From JAVVTR01 sp036653535 (GTDB lineage: Bacteria; Bacteroidota; Bacteroidia; Bacteroidales; P3): a stretch of 64,000 nucleotides of DNA. The position numbers were made by a program, and so were the translations under genes. The notes beneath the pieces are model-generated. The model had not been told where the DNA came from, ran no database searches, and saw only the letters and a program-made list of their open reading frames with translations. Positions 35,782 through 44,386 of this stretch are shown one piece after another. The number at the start of each line of letters is the position of its first letter. The stretch's first letter is position 1. The stretch covers positions 1-64,000 of the forward strand of contig JAVVTR010000003.1 of NCBI GenBank assembly GCA_036653535.1. The letters run 5' to 3'.

Positions 35782-36951
35782 CTATTCAAAGTATTCTTTC
35801 ATACGCCCAAAAAATCCCTTATCCTTTTTGTCTGGACTTGGCTTCATATCCGGCATGTCTTTTAATTTATTCAATAATTCTTTTTCTTCCTTATTTAAAA
35901 CTTTTGGAACCCACACATTAATATCGATGATCATATCCCCTTTTCCATGCCTGTTTTGAAGATCTGTAAATCCTTTTCCTCTCAAACGCAACAATTTTCC
36001 AGAAGGTGTTCCAGCTTCAATTTTTATACGTGCTTTTCCGGAAAGGGTTGGTACTTCAATAGAAGTTCCCATAACCGCATCCACAAAATTAAGATATTGC
36101 GTATAGTGCAAATTTTGGTGATCGCGATGAAATTGTTCATGGGGAAGTTCTTGGATCAGTACTAATAAATCTCCAGGAATTCCTCCATGAGGAGCTGCAT
36201 TTCCTTTTCCTGTAAGAGAAAGTTGCATAGATTCTTCCACACCAGCAGGAATACGTATAGCAATTACCTCTTCCGCCTGTACAATTCCTTGCCCCCCACA
36301 CTCTTTACAATGTTCTGTAATAATTTTTCCCTGTCCATTACAATTAGGACATATAACGGCCGATTGCATTTGTCCAAAAATAGTTTGCGCATTTTGTATC
36401 ACCTGCCCTTTTCCGTGACAAGTCTCACAAGTTTTATAGGCTCTATCATTAGCTGCTCCACTACCAGAACAAGCCGAACAAGAAACGGCTTTTTTTACTT
36501 TTACTTTTTTCTCTACCCCTGAGGCTATTTCCTCTAAGGTTAATTTAACGGTAATACGCAAATTACTTCCTTTCATCACTCGCCTACCACCACCTTGTCC
36601 CCCACCAAATCCGCCAAAATTTCCAAATCCGCCCCCAAAGGCACCTCCAAAAACATCTCCAAAATGCGAAAAGATATCATCCATAGACATACCATCTCCT
36701 TGCGCACCAAATCCACCACCAGCTCCCATACCCGCATGCCCAAATTGATCGTAACGACTACGTTTATCCGCATTGCTAAGCACATCATAAGCTTCCGCTG
36801 CTTCTTTAAACTTGTCTTCCGCTTCCTTATTGCCGGGATTTCTATCTGGATGATATTTCAAAGCTAGCTGACGATAGGCTTTTTTCAATTCATCCGCTGT
36901 AGCCCCCTTGGAAACTCCCAATATTTCGTAATAATCTCTCTTTGTTGCCAT
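35782..36951 (-). CDS. dnaJ: Chaperone DnaJ (Hsp40)
   Basis: 389-residue type I Hsp40. J domain with HPD at residues 34-36 (KYHPDRNPGN), a long Gly/Phe-rich linker (residues about 72-122), then four CxxCxGxG zinc motifs (CSACSGSG, CETCHGKG, CPNCNGQG, CKECGGQG) and the C-terminal substrate-binding domains. It stimulates DnaK ATPase and delivers clients. It lies 12 bases after grpE, forming the usual grpE-dnaJ operon; dnaK is not in the window. Confidence 0.97.
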   Translation of the reverse strand: MATKRDYYEILGVSKGATADELKKAYRQLALKYHPDRNPGNKEAEDKFKEAAEAYDVLSNADKRSRYDQFGHAGMGAGGGFGAQGDGMSMDDIFSHFGDVFGGAFGGGFGNFGGFGGGQGGGRRVMKGSNLRITVKLTLEEIASGVEKKVKVKKAVSCSACSGSGAANDRAYKTCETCHGKGQVIQNAQTIFGQMQSAVICPNCNGQGKIITEHCKECGGQGIVQAEEVIAIRIPAGVEESMQLSLTGKGNAAPHGGIPGDLLVLIQELPHEQFHRDHQNLHYTQYLNFVDAVMGTSIEVPTLSGKARIKIEAGTPSGKLLRLRGKGFTDLQNRHGKGDMIIDINVWVPKVLNKEEKELLNKLKDMPDMKPSPDKKDKGFFGRMKEYFE

Positions 36952-36963
36952 TTTTTATGTTAT

Positions 36964-37668
36964 TTATATTCCCACTACCACTTTGGCAAAGCGAATTACT
37001 TTTTCTTCTATTTTATAGCCTTTTTGAACCACCTCTAACACCCAACCCTTTTCCTTGCCCTGCGGAGTGGGGATTTGAGCTACCGCCTCACTAATTTCAG
37101 GATCAAAAGGTTTATCCTCTACTTCTACAACCTTTACGCCTTGTTGTTCCAATACTTTCATAAACTTGGCATAAATTAGTTCTACTCCTTCCCATATTGG
37201 ATCTTTTCCCCCCTTTTCTTCAGAGGAAATTGATTTTCCTTGTCCTAAAACCAATAAGGCCCGTTCGAAGTCGTCAATGACAGGCAATAATGACAAAACG
37301 ACACTTTCCGATGCCGTTTTTATTAACTCCAACTTCTCTTTAGAGACTCTTTTACGATAATTATCAAATTCAGAAAAAAGGCGTATATGCTTGTCGTTTA
37401 ATTCTTCTATGCGTATTTTTTGCTCTTCCACTTTTTTTAACGACTCCTCCAATTCTGTCTCTTTCTCCCCACCTTTTTCTTGCTTTTCTTCCGATAAAAT
37501 TTCTTTTTGCTCTTCCATCTTTTGCTCTTTCATTTCCTTGATATTAGGATCTTTATCTTTCAACTCGTGATTTTTTTTCTTTTCCTTGTTTTCGTTCACT
37601 CCCATCTTATTCGCGGGTTTTACATCCGAATATTTATCCATGATTTTACGTTTTATTTTCTCCAACAT
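36964..37668 (-). CDS. grpE: GrpE, nucleotide exchange factor of DnaK
   Basis: 234-residue GrpE. A long charged N-terminal region (Lys/Glu, about residues 20-75) leads into the dimer coiled coil (RLFSEFDNYRKRVSKEK) and the C-terminal beta domain (KPFDPEISEAVAQIPT, VLEVVQKGYKIEEKVIRFAKVVV, seen as overlapping pieces). It releases ADP from DnaK. Family-unlike extension at the N-terminus; an ATG at 37641 (MDKYSDV) is an equally good start. A short palindrome lies 52 bases upstream. dnaJ follows directly. Confidence 0.93.
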   Translation of the reverse strand: MLEKIKRKIMDKYSDVKPANKMGVNENKEKKKNHELKDKDPNIKEMKEQKMEEQKEILSEEKQEKGGEKETELEESLKKVEEQKIRIEELNDKHIRLFSEFDNYRKRVSKEKLELIKTASESVVLSLLPVIDDFERALLVLGQGKSISSEEKGGKDPIWEGVELIYAKFMKVLEQQGVKVVEVEDKPFDPEISEAVAQIPTPQGKEKGWVLEVVQKGYKIEEKVIRFAKVVVGI

Positions 37669-37719
37669 AAGCGCCTCTTATACAAAAAGGATACCGAAAC
37701 TAATGTCTATTTGTAATAC

Positions 37720-37732
37720 TGACAGATTGTCA
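37720..37732. promoter_or_regulatory. Palindrome TGACA-GAT-TGTCA upstream of grpE
   Basis: A perfect 5-bp inverted repeat with a 3-base spacer, 52 bases before the grpE start. It is not the CIRCE element (which is 9-9-9) and no sigma-32 promoter was seen. It could be an operator for a heat-shock regulator; this is inference from position and symmetry. Confidence 0.4.
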
Positions 37733-37953
37733 TTTCTAAAAACGATCTAAGAAATGCGGTAAATTCATCTCCTTTCTTAGATTATTTTTTTATCTCCCCA
37801 AAAAGCTTATTTTTGTAACTAATAGATTGCTTATATACCTCCCCTATAGCCGTTGCAAAAGTAAACAATAAACAGCAAATAACTCTATTTTCACCATTGC
37901 AAATGCACAAAAACAAGGAATGTAAAGTTTTATTCTATTTATAATTTTTTCAA

Positions 37954-38820
37954 ATGAAAAATTCACTAAAATCCTTACCACAAAATTCATTTTGGCTTTT
38001 CCTTTGTATTGGCTTTTTTATTAGCTTTAGCTCCTGTAAACCGGAAAACGAGAGCAGTATAGAATCCGATTACGGCGTTTTTATTGGAGCCGATAGTATG
38101 AATGAAAAATTTTATAACTATAAAATTTTAGTAATAGATGCCGCCAATTTTACCGCAGCCGACCTATCCTTATTACACAAAAAAGGCATAGAAGTTTATA
38201 GTTACCTCAACATAGGTTCTATTGAAAATTTTCGCAATTATTACTCCCGGTTTGAACCTATAACCTTAGGACCTTATGAAAATTGGCCGGAAGAACGATG
38301 GGTGGATCTCTCTCGTCAAGAATGGCAAAATTATTTAATAGACACCATTGCAAAATCGTTAGTAGACAAAGGAATAGATGGTTTCTTTATAGACAATTTA
38401 GATATATACCAACTCTTCCATACCGACCATATCTTCCATGGGATTACCGCCATCTTATCTGGTTTACGACAATCTTTCCCTTCTAAAAGCATCCTCCTCA
38501 ATGGAGGTTTCGACTATACCCATGCCTTGGTTCAACAAAACTCTAAAACAAAAAAAAATAAGCTTTTACAAGACCTTGCCGATGGGGTAAATCAGGAATG
38601 TGTTTTTTCCTCTATTAATTTTTCTCAAAATTTATTAACAGAAAATTCCTCGAAAGAGCGTAAAGAAATGTTAGATTATCTCTCCTTTATAGAGTCCCAA
38701 AAATTAGAAGTTTACGTTATAGAATATACTCGCTCCAAAAAATTAATCAAAAAAATACAAAACACCTTTCAAGAAAAAGGGTATTCCTACTATGTTACCG
38801 ATAACATAGATTTGCAATAG
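37954..38820 (+). CDS. GH114 family (endo-alpha-1,4-polygalactosaminidase-like) lipoprotein
   Basis: 288-residue lipoprotein: signal with hydrophobic core and lipobox FSSC near residue 28. The body is a TIM-barrel of the GH114/TM1410 family: ILVIDAANFTAADL, GIEVYSYLNIGSIENFRNYYSRF (read in two parts), WVDLSRQEWQNYL, GIDGFFIDNLDIYQ, SILLNGGFDY and the final VYVIEYTRSKK. Family members cut alpha-1,4-galactosaminogalactan-type polymers. The conserved Asp pair in the barrel (VIDAA and FIDNLD) is present. It stands alone, diverging from grpE by 285 bases. Confidence 0.87.
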   Translation: MKNSLKSLPQNSFWLFLCIGFFISFSSCKPENESSIESDYGVFIGADSMNEKFYNYKILVIDAANFTAADLSLLHKKGIEVYSYLNIGSIENFRNYYSRFEPITLGPYENWPEERWVDLSRQEWQNYLIDTIAKSLVDKGIDGFFIDNLDIYQLFHTDHIFHGITAILSGLRQSFPSKSILLNGGFDYTHALVQQNSKTKKNKLLQDLADGVNQECVFSSINFSQNLLTENSSKERKEMLDYLSFIESQKLEVYVIEYTRSKKLIKKIQNTFQEKGYSYYVTDNIDLQ

Positions 38821-38958
38821 CCCCCCTCTTAAATAGCCCCCTCTTACCAATTCTCCACTCCTTACGATTATGTTCCTTTTTCTAGTCCATTTCATTTTCT
38901 TCCACTTCCTTTGCGATAAGAGTACTTATTCTATTACACCTATGTCCAAATTTTAATG

Positions 38959-38966
38959 TATATTTG
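38959..38966 (+). promoter_or_regulatory. Candidate -7 box for the aminotransferase-uvrB pair (TATATTTG)
   Basis: TATATTTG followed by CTCC, 22 bases above the ATG at 38988. It overlaps an earlier in-frame ATG at 38964, which is thereby excluded as start. Confidence 0.55.
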
Positions 38967-38987
38967 CTCCTCATAAATTTAAAAAAA

Positions 38988-40298
38988 ATGGCACAAACAT
39001 TTATTAACAAGGAAACCGTTACTAAAATTTTAAAACAGAATAAACTTTCTAATGTAGGTAAGGCCTCTATTAGAGAGGTAAAAAAGCTAATTAACGATAT
39101 AGAAAAGGAAACTGGAGAAAAATTCATCCGTATGGAAATGGGAATTCCGGGTCTTCCTGCTTGTCAAATTGGTATAGATGCAGAAATAGAAGCTTTGCAC
39201 AACGGAGTGGCCGCTTTGTATCCAGAAGTTTACGGATTAGAGTCTCTTAAAAAAGAAATATCTCGCTTTGTTAAAAACTTTATGAATTTGGAGGTTAGCC
39301 CCTCTTGCTGCGTTCCTACAGTAGGTTCTATGCAGGGTAGCTTTGCCTCTTTTCTTACCATTAGTCGTGCTCAAGAAGGGAAAAACACCACCCTATTTAT
39401 AGATCCCGGATTTGCCGTTCACAAACAGCAGCATCAACTAATGCAAATTCCTTTCGAGGCTTTCGACGTATATAATTTCCGTGGCGAAAAATTAAGAGAA
39501 AAATTAGAATCTTATTTAAAGAAAGGAAATATATCCTGTATTTTTTATTCTAATCCTAATAACCCTTCTTGGATTTGCTTTACCAACAAAGAACTTCAAA
39601 TTATAGGTGAATTAGCTACCAAATATCAGGTTGTTGTTATGGAAGATTTAGCTTACTTCGGCATGGATTTTCGTCACGATATTTCCACCCCCGGACAAGC
39701 CCCCTATCAACCCAGTGTAGGTAATTATACCGACAACTATATTCTTTTTATTTCCAGTTCCAAAGCTTTTAGCTATGCCGGTCAGCGTATTGGGATGATG
39801 GTTATTTCCGATAAATTATACAATACGGAATTTCCTAATTTTAAAAAATATTACAACAGTATAGGCTTTGGTTACACCATGATTTTTGGCACTATTTATC
39901 CTCTTAGCTCCGGAACCTCACATTCTCCACAATACGGCCTTGCAGCTATACTAAAAGCGGTTAACGATGGGAAATATAATTTTGTAGATGAAATCCGAAT
40001 ATATGGAGAGAAAGCCCATAAAATGAAAAAGATGTTCCTTAAAAATGGCTTCCATCTTGCCTACGACAAAGACGAAGAGGAAGATTTATCGGATGGTTTT
40101 TACTTTACTGTAGGTTACAAAGATTTAAGCGGAGACGAATTATTACAACAGCTTTTATACTTTGGAATTAGTGCCATATCCTTAGGTATTACAGGAAGTG
40201 AAAGAGAAGGTATTAGAGCCTGTGTTTCTTTAGTTCCTATGGAAGATCTACCCAAATTAGAAGAACGTCTCGAAATGTTTCACACCTATTACCAATAG
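38988..40298 (+). CDS. PLP-dependent class I/II aminotransferase
   Basis: 436-residue fold-type I enzyme. It begins MAQTFINKETVTKIL; the start at 38988 is chosen because a -7 box overlaps the earlier ATG. PLP-binding and catalytic residues are seen: SNPNNPSWICF (Asn), EDLAYFGMDFRHD (Asp and Tyr), SSSKAFSYAGQRIG with the Schiff-base Lys at about residue 258, and the C-terminal Arg region (GIRACVSLVP). The exact substrate cannot be read from the sequence. uvrB begins 12 bases after the stop, so the two probably form one transcript, a pairing without an obvious functional reason. Confidence 0.88.
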   Translation: MAQTFINKETVTKILKQNKLSNVGKASIREVKKLINDIEKETGEKFIRMEMGIPGLPACQIGIDAEIEALHNGVAALYPEVYGLESLKKEISRFVKNFMNLEVSPSCCVPTVGSMQGSFASFLTISRAQEGKNTTLFIDPGFAVHKQQHQLMQIPFEAFDVYNFRGEKLREKLESYLKKGNISCIFYSNPNNPSWICFTNKELQIIGELATKYQVVVMEDLAYFGMDFRHDISTPGQAPYQPSVGNYTDNYILFISSSKAFSYAGQRIGMMVISDKLYNTEFPNFKKYYNSIGFGYTMIFGTIYPLSSGTSHSPQYGLAAILKAVNDGKYNFVDEIRIYGEKAHKMKKMFLKNGFHLAYDKDEEEDLSDGFYFTVGYKDLSGDELLQQLLYFGISAISLGITGSEREGIRACVSLVPMEDLPKLEERLEMFHTYYQ

Positions 40299-40312
40299 CC
40301 AGCCCTCAACGC

Positions 40313-42313
40313 ATGTCATTTAATTTAACGTCTCAGTTCGAACCTACAGGAGATCAACCTCAGGCCATTAAGGAATTAATGCAGGGGATACAACGCCATG
40401 ATAACAGTCAGGTTTTGCTTGGTGTGACCGGTTCGGGAAAGACGTTTACCATAGCTAATGTTATTAATCAGCTTAACCGTCCCACCTTGGTTTTAAGCCA
40501 TAATAAAACCTTAGCAGCGCAACTCTATGGAGAATTTAAACAATTTTTCCCCAATAATGCCGTAGAATATTACGTTTCTTACTATGATTATTACCAACCG
40601 GAAGCCTATTTACCCTCCAGTAATACTTACATAGAAAAAGACCTCTCCATAAACGAAGAAATTGAGAAGCTCCGTCTAAGTACCTTGTCGGCTCTGCTTT
40701 CTGGACGAAGCGATGTTATTGTAGTTTCTTCCGTATCTTGCATTTATGGAACAGGAAATCCCGCCGATTATCACGATAATATTATTATTTTAAACGAGGG
40801 ACAAAGAATCACCCAAAGGGAACTTATGCTTGCCTTGGTTGGCAGTCTTTATTCTCGCCATGAGTTAGAATTCACAAGAGGAAAATTCAGAGTAAAAGGC
40901 GATACCATAGATATTTTTGTTGCTTACGATGATTATGCCTATCGTATCATCTTCTTCGATGAAGAAATTGAAAAAATTCAAAAAATAGACCCTCTAACGG
41001 GAGTATTGCTAGAAGAGTTAGAAACCATACGCATTTATCCTGCCAATATGTTTGTTCCTTCTTCTTCTCGCATACAATCTGCCATAAAAAATATACAACT
41101 CGATTTAGGCAAGCAAATAGACTACTTTAAAGAAATTGGACATCCTTTAGAAGCCAAACGCTTAGAAGACCGTGTAACCTATGATGTGGAAATGATCAAA
41201 GAACTAGGCTACTGTTCAGGCATAGAAAATTATTCGCGCTACTTTGATGGTCGCTCTGTCGGTTCCCGCCCCTATTGTTTAATAGATTATTTTCCTAACG
41301 ATTTTTTAATGGTTATAGACGAAAGCCACGTTACCGTGCCTCAAATTAGAGCTATGTATGGAGGAGATCGTTCTCGAAAAACCAATTTGGTAGAATATGG
41401 ATTTCGCCTACCGGCTGCCCTAGATAATCGGCCTTTGAAATTTGAGGAATACGAGCAATTAGTAAAACAAACTATTTTCGTCAGTGCCACTCCCGCCGAA
41501 TATGAGTTAGAAAAATCGCAAGGAGTAGTAGTGGAACAATTAATTCGTCCCACTGGCTTGCTGGATCCCCCTATTCAAATTCGTCCAACCGAAAATCAAG
41601 TAGATGATTTATTAGAAGAAATAGAAAAAACCTGTGCAAAAAATGAACGTGTTTTAGTAACGACTCTAACCAAAAAAATGGCCGAGGAATTAAGCAAATA
41701 CTTTGCCAACATGGGAATACGCTGCCGTTATATACATTCCGATGTAGATACTTTGGAAAGAGTAGAAATCTTACAAGATCTTCGGGCAGGAGCCATAGAC
41801 GTGCTTATTGGGGTGAACCTACTTCGGGAAGGATTGGATTTGCCAGAAGTTTCTTTGGTGGCTATCTTAGATGCCGACAAAGAAGGCTTTCTCCGTTCGG
41901 CTCGTTCCCTTACTCAAACCGCTGGAAGAGCCGCAAGAAATATAAATAGTTTGGTCATTATGTATGCCGATAGAATTACCGACGCCATGGCCAAAACCAT
42001 AGAAGAAACCAAACGAAGGAGAAAAAAACAGATGGAATATAACCAGGTTCATCACATCACTCCACAGCCAATTATAAAAGCATTAAAAGACTCCACCCTA
42101 ATTAAAACTAAAGGAATTTCCCCTAAGGTTTATTCAGAAGATTTACTTAGTCATGCTTTCCATGATCCAGCCTTAAACCTCAAAGATCCTAAAGCACGAC
42201 AAAAACGCATAGAGGAAGTGAATCAATTAATGAAAGAGGCGGCAAAAAAACTTAATTTTATAAAAGCTGACCAATACCTCGAAGAACTAAACTATTTGAA
42301 CAAAACATCATAA
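40313..42313 (+). CDS. uvrB: UvrB, excinuclease ABC subunit B
   Basis: 666-residue damage-recognition helicase of nucleotide excision repair. Walker A VTGSGKT (near residue 40), the beta-hairpin region YVSYYDYYQPEAYLP, Walker B VIDESHVT, FVSATPAEYE, VNLLREGLDLPEV, the Arg-finger region QTAGRAARN and the C-terminal UVR motif (RIEEVNQLMKEAAKKLNF, QYLEELN) for UvrC contact are all present. Length is typical. Start ATG at 40313 is close behind the aminotransferase gene. Confidence 0.97.
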   Translation: MSFNLTSQFEPTGDQPQAIKELMQGIQRHDNSQVLLGVTGSGKTFTIANVINQLNRPTLVLSHNKTLAAQLYGEFKQFFPNNAVEYYVSYYDYYQPEAYLPSSNTYIEKDLSINEEIEKLRLSTLSALLSGRSDVIVVSSVSCIYGTGNPADYHDNIIILNEGQRITQRELMLALVGSLYSRHELEFTRGKFRVKGDTIDIFVAYDDYAYRIIFFDEEIEKIQKIDPLTGVLLEELETIRIYPANMFVPSSSRIQSAIKNIQLDLGKQIDYFKEIGHPLEAKRLEDRVTYDVEMIKELGYCSGIENYSRYFDGRSVGSRPYCLIDYFPNDFLMVIDESHVTVPQIRAMYGGDRSRKTNLVEYGFRLPAALDNRPLKFEEYEQLVKQTIFVSATPAEYELEKSQGVVVEQLIRPTGLLDPPIQIRPTENQVDDLLEEIEKTCAKNERVLVTTLTKKMAEELSKYFANMGIRCRYIHSDVDTLERVEILQDLRAGAIDVLIGVNLLREGLDLPEVSLVAILDADKEGFLRSARSLTQTAGRAARNINSLVIMYADRITDAMAKTIEETKRRRKKQMEYNQVHHITPQPIIKALKDSTLIKTKGISPKVYSEDLLSHAFHDPALNLKDPKARQKRIEEVNQLMKEAAKKLNFIKADQYLEELNYLNKTS

Positions 42314-42394
42314 ATTTTCTAAATCCTTTCCAATTTAAAGAAAAACTTCTTACCAATAGTATAAAATTCAACGACTTCTTAAATTTATAAAAAA

Positions 42395-43660
42395 ATGAAA
42401 AAGAAAAACAAATTCGATCCGGCCTCACAAATTCAAGATTGCTTACAGTTCGGGGAATTCGGGGATGTTAATCCCTCGGTTACCGATTCTGCCACTTTTA
42501 CTTTTTTACAAGGAAAAGATATGACCAATACTTTTTCGGGAGATGTTCAAGGTTGCTTTCTGTATTCTCGACATTGGAATCCCAGTAATAAGTATTTATC
42601 CGATGCCTTAGCCGCCATGGAAGGCACTCAAGCCGCTTGGGTTACTGGTTCTGGCATGGCAGCTATCACAAATGCCATGTTACAACTACTCCAATCCGGC
42701 GATCACATAGTATCCAGTCCTACGGTTTACGGTGGCACCTTTGCTTTTATGAAAAACTATCTACCTAAGTTTAACATTGAGGTCACATTTGTAGACACTA
42801 CTAAAGCGGAAGAAGTGGAAAAAGCCATGCGTAAAAACACCAAATTTATCTATACCGAAACCATGAGCAATCCTATGCTCCGAATAGCAGACATACCCAC
42901 TTTGTCGAAAATCGCCCATAAACACAAGGCCTTGCTAATGGTTGACAACACTTTTACTCCTATGATTTTTTCTCCTGCCCGTTTAGGAGCCGATATAGTG
43001 GTTTACTCTATGACCAAATTTATTAACGGGAAAAACGATTGTGTAGCAGGAGCCATCTGTTCAAGTTTAGAATATATCAACTCTCTTATTGACGTAAATT
43101 CAGGAACCTCTATGCTATTAGGTCCGGTATTGGATCCTTTTCGCTCTTCCAATATTTTAAAGAATTTACACACCTTACATATTCGCATGAAACAACATAG
43201 CAGTAATGCTATGTACTTAGCCGAAAAGTTCAAAGAAATAGGTCTAAAAGCCAACTATCCAGGCATGAAAGAACACCAAGACCATACTCTTATGACACAA
43301 CTCATGAATCCTGAATTCGGTTATGGTGGCATGATAGCCATAGATTTAGAAACGGCAGAAAAAGCCAATTATATGATGGAAGCTATGCAATCGAAAGGGG
43401 TTGGCTACTTAGCAGTATCCTTGGGCTATTTCAAAACTCTCTTTAGTAATTCCGGGAAAAGCACTTCCAGTGAAATACCTAAAGAATTTCAAAAAGGAAT
43501 GGGCCTTTCCGAGGGTTTAGTACGCTTTTCTGTAGGTTTAGATAACGATATAGAACGCACTTTTGACTTAATTTCCGAATGTTTAATCTTAACCAATACT
43601 AAATTTGGGAAAAAGAAAAAAACAGTTTCGAAAAAAGAAGGAAGCAGTCGAAAAAAATAA
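42395..43660 (+). CDS. Cys/Met metabolism PLP enzyme (methionine gamma-lyase-like)
   Basis: 421-residue enzyme of the trans-sulfuration family (cystathionine lyase/synthase, methionine gamma-lyase, O-acetylhomoserine sulfhydrylase). Features are YSRHWNPSNKYLSDALAAME (the usual YSR..NPT motif), WVTGSGMAAI, YTETMSNPMLRIADI, VDNTFTP and the PLP Lys in YSMTKFINGKND (about residue 207). C-terminal block LVRFSVGLDNDIE. Family reactions range over gamma-elimination and replacement; the catalytic subtype is not decided by these motifs. The tail is Lys/Ser-rich. Its stop is followed by a 26-bp hairpin shared with a convergent gene. Confidence 0.88.
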   Translation: MKKKNKFDPASQIQDCLQFGEFGDVNPSVTDSATFTFLQGKDMTNTFSGDVQGCFLYSRHWNPSNKYLSDALAAMEGTQAAWVTGSGMAAITNAMLQLLQSGDHIVSSPTVYGGTFAFMKNYLPKFNIEVTFVDTTKAEEVEKAMRKNTKFIYTETMSNPMLRIADIPTLSKIAHKHKALLMVDNTFTPMIFSPARLGADIVVYSMTKFINGKNDCVAGAICSSLEYINSLIDVNSGTSMLLGPVLDPFRSSNILKNLHTLHIRMKQHSSNAMYLAEKFKEIGLKANYPGMKEHQDHTLMTQLMNPEFGYGGMIAIDLETAEKANYMMEAMQSKGVGYLAVSLGYFKTLFSNSGKSTSSEIPKEFQKGMGLSEGLVRFSVGLDNDIERTFDLISECLILTNTKFGKKKKTVSKKEGSSRKK

Positions 43661-43684
43661 AAGATAGGAAAAACCCCAAATGCT

Positions 43685-43749
43685 AAATTAAGACCACCCT
43701 TTATTAGTAAGAAAACATTTTTTTTACTAATAAAGGGTGGTCTTAATTT
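43685..43749. terminator. 26-bp perfect hairpin between convergent genes
   Basis: AAATTAAGACCACCCTTTAT and six more bases (43685-43710) are exactly complementary to 43724-43749, with a 13-base loop. A/T ends and a GC centre (GACCACCC) fit a bidirectional terminator, but the perfect 26-bp stem is far longer than needed. Confidence 0.85.
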
Positions 43750-43797
43750 AAAGAGTAGTTATGCATAAAAACGGGAAAAGAAAATTTCAATCCTCTA

Positions 43798-44064
43798 TTA
43801 AAACACCCCCATTAAAGCCTCATCTATACTTCCCCAAAAGAGAGCTGTCAGCAAGAAACCAATGGCCATCCATATTAATACCGCTTTGGCATAATTAACC
43901 CGCTCCTTATACCTCGAATTACCTCCAAAGGCCCAAACAAAAAGTAATACTATCCCTACTAATGGAATAGCCGTTAGAAATAGCGTTAAAACCCAATTTC
44001 CTGTCGACATAGTAGCATCTTGCTCTTGTTGCTCTTCTTGAAAAAAGTTTGTTTCGTTTTCCAT
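43798..44064 (-). CDS. Small membrane protein, paralogue A
   Basis: 88-residue protein of unknown function. A short acidic Gln/Glu-rich N-terminus (residues 1-20) is followed by two membrane segments: NWVLTLFLTAIPLVGIVLL and AVLIWMAIGFLLTALFW. The loop between has WAFGGNSRYKERVNYAKA. It shares the pattern TLFLTxIPLVG, WAFG, R, AK, LxW with the next gene upstream, 34 bases away, so the two arose by tandem duplication and are probably cotranscribed. Widespread in Bacteroidetes genomes as unannotated small proteins as far as can be judged; no function is proposed. Confidence 0.75.
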   Translation of the reverse strand: MENETNFFQEEQQEQDATMSTGNWVLTLFLTAIPLVGIVLLFVWAFGGNSRYKERVNYAKAVLIWMAIGFLLTALFWGSIDEALMGVF

Positions 44065-44098
44065 ATTTATTCATTTATTTGTTAAATTTAAATTCATG

Positions 44099-44386
44099 TT
44101 ATCTCGAAAAAAACATATTTTCGCCAAAAGTAATCCAAGCGAAAAACACTATAAATATCAAAAAAATAAGCCATAATAACGCAGCCTTTGCAAATGTATT
44201 GCGTTCCGGAAACGTATAATTATCGCCAAAAGCCCAGTAAGCAAGAAAAATAAGCCCTACCAAAGGTATAATGGTAAGAAATAGGGTTATAAACCAATAC
44301 AAAAAAGACATAGGCTTCTTTTTCCCTTTCGAATTGGAAACTGTTGTATCTGTATAATCCCCGTTTTTTTGTAGATTGTTTTGCAT
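44099..44386 (-). CDS. Small membrane protein, paralogue B
   Basis: 95-residue protein with a polar, Lys/Ser/Thr-rich N-terminal 25 residues, then two membrane segments (FITLFLTIIPLVGLIFLAY, and LLWLIFLIFIVFFAWI) flanking WAFGDNYTFPERNTFAKA. Clear paralogue of the 88-residue protein encoded just downstream. The conserved loop W-A-F-G-x-N with an Arg and Ala-Lys following suggests a shared role. Function unknown. Confidence 0.75.
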   Translation of the reverse strand: MQNNLQKNGDYTDTTVSNSKGKKKPMSFLYWFITLFLTIIPLVGLIFLAYWAFGDNYTFPERNTFAKAALLWLIFLIFIVFFAWITFGENMFFSR

